Below the pieces are notes generated by a model that was not told where the DNA came from, did no database searches, and was given only the letters and a program-made list of their open reading frames with translations. Positions 43,537 through 53,035 of a stretch of 64,000 nt of DNA are shown here, piece by piece. The position numbers and the translations under genes were made by a program. The DNA is from Chionoecetes opilio (lineage: Eukaryota; Arthropoda; Malacostraca; Decapoda; Majidae): positions 62,001-126,000 of the forward strand of contig JACEEZ010007177.1 in the NCBI GenBank assembly GCA_016584305.1, in the 5' to 3' direction. Positions within the stretch are counted from its first letter, which is position 1. Each line of letters begins with the position of its first letter.

Positions 43537-44141
43537 CGTGGAAGGCATGCACAGTGTGCTCTTGATCAGGATGTATATGTGTGTGTTGGTGGAAGGCACT
43601 CTCATTCTACCTGTTATTCTATGAGTTCGTCTATGATGTGTGTGTGCAGGTGGAAGGCGCTCTCATTCTACCTGTTCTTCTATGAGTTCGTCTATCTGTC
43701 TAGCTGTAGGCTACATGTCATTGTAGGTTCATTTGAGCTCTTTGTAAGGAGTTGCGATGCCTAAAGTCATCACTTGCCTGTTGTCATGGGTCACTTGTCC
43801 CTGTCTAATCACTTCTTCCTTATAAACTTCAACTTATATATTCACAAACACAGTGAAAACCTACCACAAAACTTGAAGGAGGATTATTGGCCATCTTGCT
43901 GTAGTAGGGGTAATGCAAGTTAATGTTACTGTGGAGCGGCCCGCTGCGGCCGCTTGACAACTCTGAGTTATTGACGTCACAACATGGCGCCGGTCGTTTT
44001 GGGGCGCACACATTTTCCTCAACTTGAAATGGCTGTATCATCAAAAATACTGCTCACATCGAAAATTCAGCATCACTGCCCTACTATATGAGTCTTGAAG
44101 ATTTCCAATCTATCGTTACCTCAAGTAGAGTAAATGGGTCC
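42641..44141. mobile_element. 1.5-kb TIR element inserted in the element T gene
   Basis: Ends GGACCCGTTTACTC and, inverted, GGACCCATTTACTC (13 of 14). Outside stand AAT and ATT (read on the gene strand), i.e. a 3-bp duplication with one change. Removing the element and three bases restores the gene frame (DKP-x-APSRV). Inside is a GC-rich block near 42,775-42,830 with a possible promoter, short frames with no domain, a copy of the ACGTGTAGG repeat (43,258-43,325) and a long palindrome (43,370-43,690). No transposase. Confidence 0.8.
43370..43690. repeat. Long palindrome centred on CA/TA/TG microsatellite
   Basis: Arms of about 130 bp face each other around a central run (CA)n(TA)n(TG)n at 43,460-43,540. 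Left-arm words AACTCATAGAAAAACAGGTGAGAGCGCC, GATCAAGAGCACACTGCGCC answer right-arm GTGTGCTCTTGATCAGG, GGAAGGCACTCTCATTC and CTATGAGTTCGTC. A third partial arm follows at 43,635-43,695. Such a structure would extrude as a cruciform. Confidence 0.88.
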
Positions 44142-44387
44142 ATTTGGCTTATCTGTCTCTATGGCTGCCAATGTACCAATTGCTGTCACTTTCCAACCCC
44201 ATTCCAAGGGAGACATTTCATTGCCCATCTACTGTTGCAGTGTGATAGGTGCGGTAAGAATGAAATTTGGCTGCAGCACTTGTAGGAGGCAGTGATTCTA
44301 TCTTAAACACAGGACAAAGATGCTTTACTGACTGATCGAGTGTACATGACGTGGCGCTCGCTGTTCATCCAGTGACTTTGCTCTCCA
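44142..44387 (-). pseudogene. Element T gene, segment before the cysteine cluster
   Basis: The minus strand first continues in frame across the Helitron (GYMDH|GEQSHWMNS...). After a frameshift it reads LPPTSAAAKFHSYRTYHTAT, then after another PLEWGWKVTAIGTLAAIETDKP. 'LPPTSAAAK-HS-R-Y' and '--EWGW' followed by 'TDKP' are signature blocks of the same uncharacterised protein family, always in this order before the cysteine cluster. The frameshifts show decay older than, or independent of, the insertions. Confidence 0.82.
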
Positions 44388-45182
44388 TCTATAATAATAT
44401 AAGCGAAAGTGTGTGTGTGTGTCTGTGTATGTGGTATAGGTTCGGCCCCCCGTGGCGCAATCACCTCATATGGCACAGTTTTGGAACCAGCTCGACCAGG
44501 GGAAGGTTTTAAGCCCACTTATGAGATGATCCGATCACTTCTTATTTTTATTTTTTTAGCAGCCTATTAGCGAGAATTGTGAAAAAAAAGTGGGTTGCGA
44601 GAATTGAGGAAACCTTGATGTAGGGTGATGGGTAATGAAATGGGTGAGTGAATGGGTGGGGTGATGGGTGAGGGAATAGATGAGGGAATAGATGGGGGTG
44701 ATGGGTAATGGGTGAGTGAATGGGTGTGTGGTGATGGGTAATGGGTGAGTGAATGGGTGGGGGGTGATGGGTAATGGGTGAGTGAATGGGTGGGGGGTGA
44801 TGGGTAATGGGTGAGTGAATGAGTTTGGGGTGATGTGAATGTGATGGGTGATGGGTGAGTGAATGGGTGATGGGTGATGGGTAATGGGTGAGTGAATGGG
44901 TTTGGGGTGATGTGAATGTGATGGGTGATGGGTGAGTGAATGGGTGATGGGTGATGGGTGAGGGAATAGATGGGGGGTGATGTGTAATGGGTGAGTGAAT
45001 GGGTGGGGGGTGATGGGTAATGGGTGAGTGAATGGGTGGGGGTGATGGGTAATGGGTGAGTGAATGGGTTTGGGGTGATGAGAATTTGGTGGGCCGAAGG
45101 CCCACCAAACACAGGTGGTGGGCCAATAGCCTTCCGCAGGAGCTAGCCAAAAAGTCCGCCCGGAGGGCGGCTTTGCGGCTAG
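44388..45182 (+). mobile_element. Non-autonomous Helitron, complete ends
   Basis: 5' end TCTATAATAATATAAGCG after A. 3' end CCGCCCGGAGGGCGG hairpin (45,157-45,171), 8 bp spacer, CTAG, then T. All are Helitron rules: TC start, hairpin before CTRR, insertion between A and T, no duplication. A second perfect hairpin, TTTGGTGGGCC-GAA-GGCCCACCAAA, stands at 45,085-45,109. The interior is a GGGTGATGGGTAATGGGTGAGTGAATG-type minisatellite (44,620-45,075). Its minus-strand open frames (up to 200 codons of Pro/Ser/His/Thr) are repeat artefacts. No Rep/helicase. The host gene's frame is continuous across it. Confidence 0.95.
44620..45078. repeat. Minisatellite within Helitron
   Basis: Units built from GGGTGATGGGTAATGGGTGAG plus TGAATGGGTGGG, with higher-order copies (for example 44,815-44,870 repeated at 44,895-44,950). 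Shorter, more divergent in the copy at 19.0-19.2 kb. Confidence 0.95.
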
Positions 45183-45950
45183 TGATCCATATAACCGCAG
45201 GATAAAAGCTTCCCCATTTTTTTATATCTTTTCATGGGTACTGTTTGGTGACTTAAAGGTTTCCAGTACATTCCATTCTTCGCTAGAGCTGATAAATAAG
45301 CTTTAAATTTCCCTTTCATATAGATGGCAGATGTTGTGTCACAGCCAGTGATAGCATGCGCAAACATAAGGTGGTCCTTGACACTGCTACTGGCTGATTG
45401 TATTGCTTGAATACTGTAGAGTTGGACTGGGTTTCGGCTGCAGAGCATTTGGATATTAGCAGTTGGAGAGGCTTGTGCCACCAGCATCACCAAAAGGTCT
45501 GTGTCTGTTCCAATTACAATAACTCTCTCAGTCTGTTCACTCACACTGAGTACCGTTGAGAGTATCAGAAGATCAGCATCAGCCTGATGTTGTTTCACTA
45601 CAATCCCACTGTTTTGAAGGTCCAGTGTAAGGAAGTTGATTAGTCGAGACTTGTTTTTTTATTATGTAGGAAAGCTTTCTGAGTAGTAGTGTCTTTCATG
45701 GACCTTTCAAACAGTATGTCAGCTGATGTACATGCCAGGGCACGGCGCTGCTGCTCTGCAGCTTTGGTGTCAGGCAGTCACTGTATCCGTCAAATACCAC
45801 AACTGATTCCTTACCATAATGATGCATTACATAGTTACATATGTATCACACACTTGTTCATAGGTAGCATCTTTGGGCCATGGCACATTGTGGAGAAGGT
45901 GTCCCCCATCTAACACAAACTGAGCTGTGGAAATTATCCACTAACCACCC
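45179..45950 (-). pseudogene. Element T gene, PIN/FEN1-like core
   Basis: The minus strand carries FVLDGGHLLHNVPWP, CDTYV, HHYGKESVVVFDGYSD (in shifting frames, 45,925-45,730), then AFLHNKKTS, and from 45,598 HQADADLLILSTVL, RVIVIGTDTDLLVMLV and HAITGCDTTSAIYMKGK. The order DGG...VFDGY...DAD...GTDTD...GCDTTSA matches the acidic-residue layout of PIN/FEN1-type nucleases (D, then DAD, then D-D before a helical clamp). Family members I recall are annotated only as uncharacterised. Nuclease activity is therefore inference. The frame ends at 45,179 only because the Helitron's terminal CTAG supplies TAG. Confidence 0.78.
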
Positions 45951-46097
45951 TCTCATAATTGGTAGAGTGGTGGTTTGCCCCCCCCCCCCTAGTGAGGGAG
46001 TTATTGTCCGTTCCCCCGCTCGGGGGAGTGCTTAGGGATGTATATATATATCATATATATATATATAATATATATATATAATATTATATATATATTA

Positions 46098-46143
<46 letters not shown>

Positions 46144-46795
46144 TATAATGGTAATGGGTATAATTAAGGTAATTTAAGTAAATGATAAGTACTGGGGATA
46201 ATATAAATTAACATTCCCAGTAATATTAAGCATTTGAACCTTATAATTAGCACCTTGGTTAGAAGCGCGGTCTTTGGCTGCTGCCCATTAGATTCTCGCC
46301 ACCGACAATAATACACGTGGCATAGGTATTGGTAGCGGGGGACTCGCTGCACACCGGAGTCAGTACACTCCAGACATCCGTGATAATAACATCTCTTATT
46401 AAATATACGTGCTTGTATGTAAGTACTCTCCAGACCCTCGCCTTAGTAACATCTCTTCTCTGATTATAATGGAGAGATTTGTACATACGTTCATTTTGTA
46501 CATATAAGTGTTAAATCAAAGGACGTGTTAGAATCAACACAGATTATATCTCGTCGCGTCGTCAAGTTACTGGTGTGAAAACCGATTGACGCCTCGATAA
46601 CAACTAACGCCTCCGCCTCCGCACTTCACGAGCGGCCTCGTTCAAGCGCTGACCACTTCGGATCACGGAACAGGCAGTATTAATCAAGCCTACGTAATTC
46701 AACCCTACTATCCACCGATAAGTATCCTAGTTAGTTGATTAGCTGGGGTATTGTGTCGGGATGAGATAGAATATGGGTTTTGATTAGGTAAGACC
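45951..46795. other. Interruption or intron in the element T gene
   Basis: The coding signal stops near 46,800 and resumes at about 45,926 after TTTCCACAG, which could be a splice acceptor. A TA microsatellite (46,038-46,140) and an imperfect internal duplication (CAGTACACTCCAGACATCCG and GTACTCTCCAGACCCTCG, each followed by AACATCTCTT) occupy the interval. I cannot decide between an intron and a further insertion such as a solo LTR. Confidence 0.4.
46038..46140. repeat. (TA)n microsatellite
   Basis: About 100 bp of TA with a few ATA interruptions. Length is likely unstable. Confidence 0.95.
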
Positions 46796-47404
46796 TCATA
46801 TTAAATATATGTATGTGACATAAATTCCCACATTCTCTGGCATTTGAGTACTGGCACTAACTTTTGATTTAAGATGTGTCCCTATTATATTTTTATTGGC
46901 TTTTCTCATAGACCCATTATCAAACAGTGAGGGAGGTTGCTGGGCCAGCTCATGGTATAAGTACTCTCCCATTTCAGTGGAGTCTTTGATTATATATGTT
47001 ATGCGCAGGAAAAGAAGTGTTGGATTCACTACAGCATCTTGTCCTCGTACTTTGATGGTGTTTGTTGACCCAGATATGGTGGACACCCGATCTTTGCGGC
47101 TAAGTTTTACATCAGCCAGACATTTGCCATCTAGACTACATGCTGCAGTCATGCCAATGACATAGGCTTCATCACAGTTTACTTCCTTCCCAGCAACCCT
47201 GCCCGTTGAGATGGATATAAGAGATTCACAATCAGTGTAAGCAAAGGGTGAATGGGCCCGCAGCCATTGAGCAAAAACTTTAATTAAAGTCTCTTGCATC
47301 TCTGGCTGCACTACTGGCCCGTAGGTCCTTGTGTTGCTCGGATGATGCTGCATGGACTCCTGTGAATACCTCCAGTGAATCACAGACCGGGATACAGCAA
47401 TCAT
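46796..47404 (-). pseudogene. Element T gene, N-terminal region
   Basis: An uninterrupted 202-codon minus-strand frame: SRSVIHWRYSQESMQ, then CDEAYVIGMTAACSLDGKC, GQDAVVNPTLLFLRI and ELAQQPPSLFDNGSMRKANK. The 'P-SLFD-----+KA-K' block followed downstream by the DGG/VFDGY core is the standard order of the uncharacterised family named under the PIN-like core. The first residues (about 47,395-47,404) already lie in the terminal repeat. The real start may therefore be further inside an upstream exon or have been lost with the LINE insertion. This is the best-preserved part of the gene. Confidence 0.75.
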
Positions 47405-47485
47405 GTAATGATGAAGTTAATTGAAAGCATTTGTGTTATGACTTAACCTGTTTTTACAATGGCGTTGTGAATAGATTTCAATCAA

Positions 47486-48200
47486 TCAATCATTGGGGGC
47501 ATACGCCGGGGGGCGCGTCGCCTCGCCCACCCTACGACGCCACTCCCGGGGGTCACCACGCGCGAGTTCCCATGCAGGCTCCTTTCCCATACCAAGCAGC
47601 TCTCGACAAGAAACATCAACTTGCCCCAGCCACGAGCCTTGTGGGCGCCCCCTTGGCCTCCTCCACGCCGGATTGTCTCTTACAGATACAACCCGATGGG
47701 AAGGATCGGTTTCAGGGTAGCGTGCCACATGCCCATATAGCCGAAGTTGGCGCTGACGGACTATGCAGGTAATAGGCCTCAATTCAGTCTCACGGTGCAA
47801 TCGCTGATTTGACACGTAATCATCCCAGCGATACCCCATGATTCTGCGAAGAAACTTATTACCAAAGGCATTGATTCGTCTCTTCAAGTCACTATTTAGT
47901 GTCCATGTCTCACAACTATAGAGTAAGACAGGGATCACAAGCGACTTGAAGATCCGGATCTTTGTCCTCCTGCACAGGTACCGACAACGCCAAATACTCC
48001 CGCTGAGCGAGTCCATAACACCGTGGGCTATGCCAATCCGTCGTAAGACTTCTTGACGTGACCCGCCGTCATTATGGACTGCACTACCAAGGTATGTAAA
48101 ACTTTCCAAGATCTCAATGTCCTCGTCACACGCAGGAACAGACTGTACTGCTTCATCTAGTAAGTCTCCAAATACCTGGACCTTGGTCTTGAGCCAGAGA
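47486..48200 (-). pseudogene. Family A ORF, C-terminal domain
   Basis: A 207-codon frame (48,109-47,486) containing FTYLGSAVHNDGGSRQEVLRR, LLYSCETWTL, LRRIMGYRWDDY, RQRQLRLYGHVAR and RRPRGRPQGSWLGQV up to a stop beside the tail. These are the usual C-terminal blocks ('YLGS', 'ETWTL', 'LRWYGHV-R') of endonuclease-reverse transcriptases of this type. A frameshift near 48,200 separates it from the RT. Confidence 0.88.
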
Positions 48201-48202
48201 CC

Positions 48203-49282
48203 TCAGTCCCAAAGGCTTTGCTCCTCGTGCAGCGCCTCGAGAGCCATCACCAGGACCTCCAGCGACTCAGCAAAGATTACTGCATCATCGGCAAAAACAA
48301 GATCAGTGATCTTGGTGTTGCCGACGGATGCTCCACAATCACTTTGATCTACAACCTTGTCCAATACCCAGTCCATACAAGCGTTGAAAAGTGATGGGGC
48401 AAGGACGCACCCCTGCCTCACTCCTGTATTCACAGGAAAGAAGCTGGATACACCTGCCCCACACTTCACAGCACTCTCAGTCCCAGAATACAGACCAGTT
48501 ATCAAACCAATAGTCCTTGCAGGAATCCCTCGAAGTCGCAGAAGATCCCAGAGTGACTCACGATGCACTGAGTCAAACGCCTTCTTGAGATCAACATAGG
48601 CTGCAAGCATCCCCTGTCGAAACTCACGTCGGCGTTCCACCAGGACACGAAGCGCTAGGATACGGTCCGTTGTTGACTTACCAGGCGTGAACCCAGACTG
48701 CTGAGGTCTCTGATGCTTCACTAGATGACTGCGAATTCGTGTCAGCAATAGATGGGCAAGCACCTTGCCTGGTACGCTGAGCAGTGTAATACCGCGGTAA
48801 TTGTTGCAGTCCTGACGGTCCCCTTTCCCTTTCCAGATAGGGACGACCAGCCCCCTTTTCCAGTCAGGAGGAATGGTACCTGATTGCCCACACGGCAGTC
48901 AGGACGCATGCAACCCGCGGATCATGGCCTCACCCCCAGCTTTGAGGAGCTCCGCACTGATATTACACACACCAGCTGCCTTTCCACCCTTCAACTTTGC
49001 TACAGCCTCTCTGACTTCGTCAAGAGAGGGTGCGGTTTCGTCAATGGGAGGATCGGCATCCACTGCCTGTAACCCAGTGGTGTGAAGCTGCTCAGTTGGA
49101 GGGTCCACCGTGAACAAATGCCCAAAGTACTCAGCCCAACGAGCCATCTGCCCATCCATGTCCGACACGAGGCGCCCATCTGCTGTTCGAATAGCACTCG
49201 CCCGAGAAGGAGACTTGGAACGGAGCTTCTTCAGGGCTCGGTAGGCGGGTCGGAGGTCATTAGCGTTCAAAACCCTCGACAT
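48203..49282 (-). pseudogene. Family A ORF, reverse transcriptase domain
   Basis: Two frames. 49,282-48,899 is the RT N-terminus: a YFGHLFTVDPP block, then DEVREAVAKLKGGKAAGVCNI and AELLKAGGEAM. 48,763-48,203 has, by residue, QSGFTPGKSTTDRI (about 22-35), AYVDLKKAFDSVHR (55-68, first catalytic D), TGVRQGC (113-119) and TDLVFADDAVIFAES (153-167, the catalytic DD pair intact). One frameshift lies around 48,770-48,900. It synthesises cDNA by target-primed reverse transcription in active relatives. The intact catalytic residues suggest a fairly recent copy. Confidence 0.93.
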
Positions 49283-49289
49283 CCTCAGC

Positions 49290-49560
49290 GAGACTCCTGA
49301 CTACCTCTCCTTGTCTCTCCTCAGGAGGGTTCTAGTCCGGCGTGACAGAGCCCTGTGCTGGTCCCGGTTCCCAGCCAGCCTGGCAGCGCGACTCTCCTCA
49401 ATTTTCTTCCAGCGTCTCCGTCGAGACAAAACCACGCCTTGACCTCGGGCGCTCTCCAATACACTCCTTGGCAGCCTGTAGAGTTTCACGTTTGAAGGTA
49501 TCCCACAGTTCTACAGGATCCCCGAGAGCACCGAGCACATCAAACCGATTTGAGACTGCC
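49290..49560 (-). pseudogene. Family A ORF, linker between endonuclease and RT
   Basis: The frame at 49,489-49,301 is basic (RRRRWKKIEESRAARLAGNRDQH and RTRTLLRRDKER), typical of the linker between the two enzymatic domains. It is separated from its neighbours by frameshifts. Confidence 0.7.
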
Positions 49561-49564
49561 ACCG

Positions 49565-50694
49565 CTACTCATGAGCACATGTCAAGTCCTTCAGTTTCTC
49601 AAGATGAAACACAGTATGGTTACCTCTTGAGATTCTTCTGGACTTGACATGAAGCTTAAGTGTAGCAACAACAAATCTGTGATCTGTTCCAAGGAACTCA
49701 GCACTCCCGGTAAATCCTGCAGTTCTGGAGAATCCTCCAACGAGTACTATCAAGGATGTGGTCGATCTTCTTAGCTATCCCTCCGGCATTACTATACCAT
49801 GTCCAGCGGTGCAAATCTGGTCTCTGATACACCTCCATTCTCAACCTTCTGGACCTTGCAAAGTTCAAAGCAGAGAACTGTTGGTGTTTCTGGTACCGGA
49901 GCCATGGGGACCAACACACAACTCGTAGCCATCTCTCACAGTGCCAGTAGTAGCATTGAAGTCGCCCAAGACAATGAGTGTGTCCGAGGAGGACACACTG
50001 GTTTAATACAGAGTCGAGTTTGGCGTAGAACATCTCCTTCTCTTCAGTGTTACGCATCTCGGTAGGAGCGTACACTGTAACAAGAGACATGAAGCCCTGA
50101 GTGTACTTCATCCTCACCTGCAGTATACGCTCATCAACCGGAGTAACCTCAACACCTGACGGTTGCAGTTTACTGGAGATACCTCTAGCTACTCCCCGGA
50201 CCCGGGTACCATTGTTCATGCCGGACCAGTATATAACAGGTGTAACTCCCACTGCTAGTCTCGCCACTGCCAGGCCTCCTCGTCTCAGAGAACCCCACTA
50301 TATCCACCCTCAGCCTACTGAGCTCGCCCGATAGGAGAGGTAGTCGATGATCGTCTGAGAGGCTCAGAACGTTCCACGAGCCCACACGAAGAACCCTCCG
50401 CAGGTTGATCCCAGGAGTGATTCGACGGGCAGGCGCCGCCTCTGCACCGCCCCGGCCACCCCCATAAGAAAAAGTTGGGCTAGGGGGCCCTACCACTTGA
50501 TTTAGAGTGCGGGATTCCCGAGGGCTTTGCCCCGCACTCGTCATAGGCAGACCCCTCCCCTGCGTCAGCATAGGAGGGGTTTGCATGGTCGGGCCCCCCG
50601 GCAAAACCGGGTCGGGGGCGCGATTACCGCGCCCCCGGCCTCTACCTCTTATTATGTTTGTGGCTAGTTTAGTTTTTACAGGGAAGGGTTGCAA
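49565..50694 (-). pseudogene. Family A ORF, AP-like endonuclease domain
   Basis: 50,694-50,185 begins with an Arg/Gly-rich lead (RGRGRGRGNRAPD), then at residues about 103-111 VGSWNVLSL (conserved N) and at 132-139 VDIVGFSETR (catalytic E). After a frameshift near 50,230, 50,267-49,698 continues with ...LVTVYAPTE..., a further shifted GDFNAT-like block, and KIDHILDSTRW, the family's 'R-ID---' region. The domain nicks target DNA in active relatives. Two frameshifts disable this copy. Confidence 0.88.
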
Positions 50695-50840
50695 ACCCCC
50701 CCCCCCCCAACCAATCTATGTCAGGGATTGGCCTTACTGCTCACCGTGGCCAGGGACGCAGAACCCCCTGTAGGGATTAACCCCAGGCTGCCCACTATTT
50801 AACCCATAGCTGGGACCAATCGTACCGTGGATGGGGGCCT

Positions 50841-51239
50841 TTCTTTACATGATGAAATTATCAGCTGTTTTACTTTAATTTACTTTAAAAAATATTCTAA
50901 CATTTTATATTTTTTTACACGAAAATAATGTCATGTCACACATTTGGCAACTTAAAAATGTCTGTAGTGATTTTTAGTGTTTATAAATAAATTTCCCATG
51001 CCAAAAGATCTATATATATAGATATTACACACCACTGTTTGACCACTTGATGCAGAGTTACTGATTTTCCAATGTTATTGATATGGAATAATCATTATGG
51101 CCGCAATCCTGAATTTCAAGGTTTTCCTGATCTTCAATTCCGCGGGACTTTTAGTATGTTATTTAGAACCAATTCTGAGTGAATCCTGAAAAAATCAGCT
51201 TGTTAGGAATTTTTTCTAGGTCAAGCCTAATGTTCCTGG
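50841..51239. repeat. Right terminal inverted repeat of element T, outer part
   Basis: Inverse of 41,816-42,218 with few changes. The inner part (47,395-47,479) lies beyond the LINE, and the last two bases lie beyond the foldback element. Confidence 0.9.
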
Positions 51240-52786
51240 GCCCATACTTATAAAGATTTAGGATTCGTCTTAGACTCGCTCGAGTCTTAAATATGGCGGC
51301 CGGCGTCCTAAATCATTTCGAGCGCATCCTAAATCGCTAAGACTCGTCCTAATTTCGAGGTTTGGCTAGGACAGGGTGTGAGGTGTCCTAGCGAGCAGGG
51401 CGGCGGCTAAGACTCGTCCTAAGCCGTAAACATGGAGTGCTCCACCCACTCCTGTTAACTTTTCGTGACAGGATAGATGTACTGGACGAACTTGTTGATA
51501 CATAACTAATCAAGCGATACCGCTTGGACCGAGAAGGGATTATATATGTGACAGACTAGTGGGAAATGTAATATAAAGCAACACTGAAAAAATACGGCGA
51601 TCAGTGCATGACAAGTCACGAGTGTGTTATTATTCACTCTTTGAGGTAGTCATGTTCCTCCTGCCTTGATATCATGTATCGTGATACAGATTGAAGTGCA
51701 TCCCCACCAAACTGTTAATGAAGAATGGTATCATGTTGAGAATAGAAGCGATTTAGAGTAGGCTCACTATAAATAAAAATGGAAAAAATTTAATAAGTCG
51801 TGATTTATTAAGCCATGGAACAATATCCATATAACTCTATTTCTCTTCCCACTGCCGTAGTCTTGATAATTTTCTTATTAGTTCTTGATATCATCTGTTA
51901 ATATACCAAACCCCACCTCTAACCTAACTTAACAGTTTTTGATTGAAAGAACTAGATTCTAGGTAGTATATGTATCAGCATTATTATTAAATTGCGCCAT
52001 GGGAAATTGGGTTTAAAAGACTCAGAATGAAGAAATCTACACTATGAAACAGGTTAGAATTGTCAGGCTCGAGGATGACCTAAACCAAACGGTAAATATT
52101 CCGCAGGAGTTGGCGGTGCCAACCACCCGGACAATCGCGCACCATCAAATTAGTTTTTTTTAACCTAAATAACTCAACATAACCTAATCCAAATCTACCC
52201 TAAGCTTAACATAACCTAAACCAAACCTTAACATAACCTAAATCTAACCTAACCTAAACTAAACGTAACCTAACTCAGCAATTTGGTAATAATGGACGAT
52301 GACTTCGCGGTCGTTTTCAGAGACACCGACTATTTTTTCCTGGTCTTCAATAGGTGCATTTTCTAATGGAGATAGTTTTATTTTGCGCAAACCCAAAGTT
52401 AAAAAAAAAAAAAAAAATCATCACTGAATTTTATGGTACCGTTTCCATTAAAACACTGTATCTCCATCAGAAAAAGCACTTAAAACTTGGCCGGGAGAAA
52501 TTAGTCAGGGTCTTATAGGTTTTAATGAAACCTAACCTAACCTTTTAGGTTTTAATGAAACCAAAACTAACCTGGAAAATCTTAAAAACAAGGTCTCCAC
52601 GCTAAGCTGACACAAATGTTGACTCTACGTAAACTTACATTATATTCAATTATACTTACTGTCTTTAAGACATCTGTTTATATTTTAATGAGTGCCGATC
52701 CTTACTTTGTCTACATGGCCGATATTAAATTTCAGCGATCCATAATGTTATATTATTTAGTTTTGGTTGCGGGTCCCGGAAGATGT

Positions 52787-52913
52787 CAGTAGAAATGCTC
52801 GTAGCCGCAACGCCGTGTGACGAACGTGCATATTTTTGCCACCACTACGGGCATCTTTTGGTAGCAAAATACCAAAAGATGCCAGAAAAAGTGTCTGTGT
52901 AACACGGCCTTTA
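52787..52913. mobile_element. Short hairpin MITE (copy 2)
   Basis: Same unit as 18,397. The central stem GCATCTTTTGGTA-GCAAAA-TACCAAAAGATGC is perfect here. It lies inside family F copy 1. Confidence 0.82.
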
Positions 52914-53035
52914 GGTTAGGTTAGGGCAGGTCAGGTTAGGTTAGGTTAGGTTAGTGCACAGCACAAGGGGCTCGAAGAGGGGTGCTAGGTTAGGTCTGTA
53001 GAGTTTGTCATCTTTAGAATAAAGGCTCAATCTCC

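Larger units (their letters stand above)
47480..50840 (-). mobile_element. Near full-length non-LTR retrotransposon, family A (copy A4)
   Basis: A 3.36-kb element on the minus strand: 5' region (50,840-50,700), one long ORF region with AP-like endonuclease and reverse transcriptase, and a 3' tail of TGAT/TTGA repeats (47,480-47,492). Length, single ORF, lack of RNase H and microsatellite tail fit the RTE group; I-group membership is not excluded. It lies inside the right inverted repeat of element T. Comparison with the left repeat shows that about 66 bp of target were lost on insertion and no target duplication was made. Confidence 0.92.

Noticed and set aside
44548..45150. 200- and 181-codon His/Pro/Ser/Thr-rich frames on the minus strand
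   Set aside because: They are the antisense reading of the Helitron minisatellite; two overlapping frames are open at once, as expected for a repeat lacking stops.
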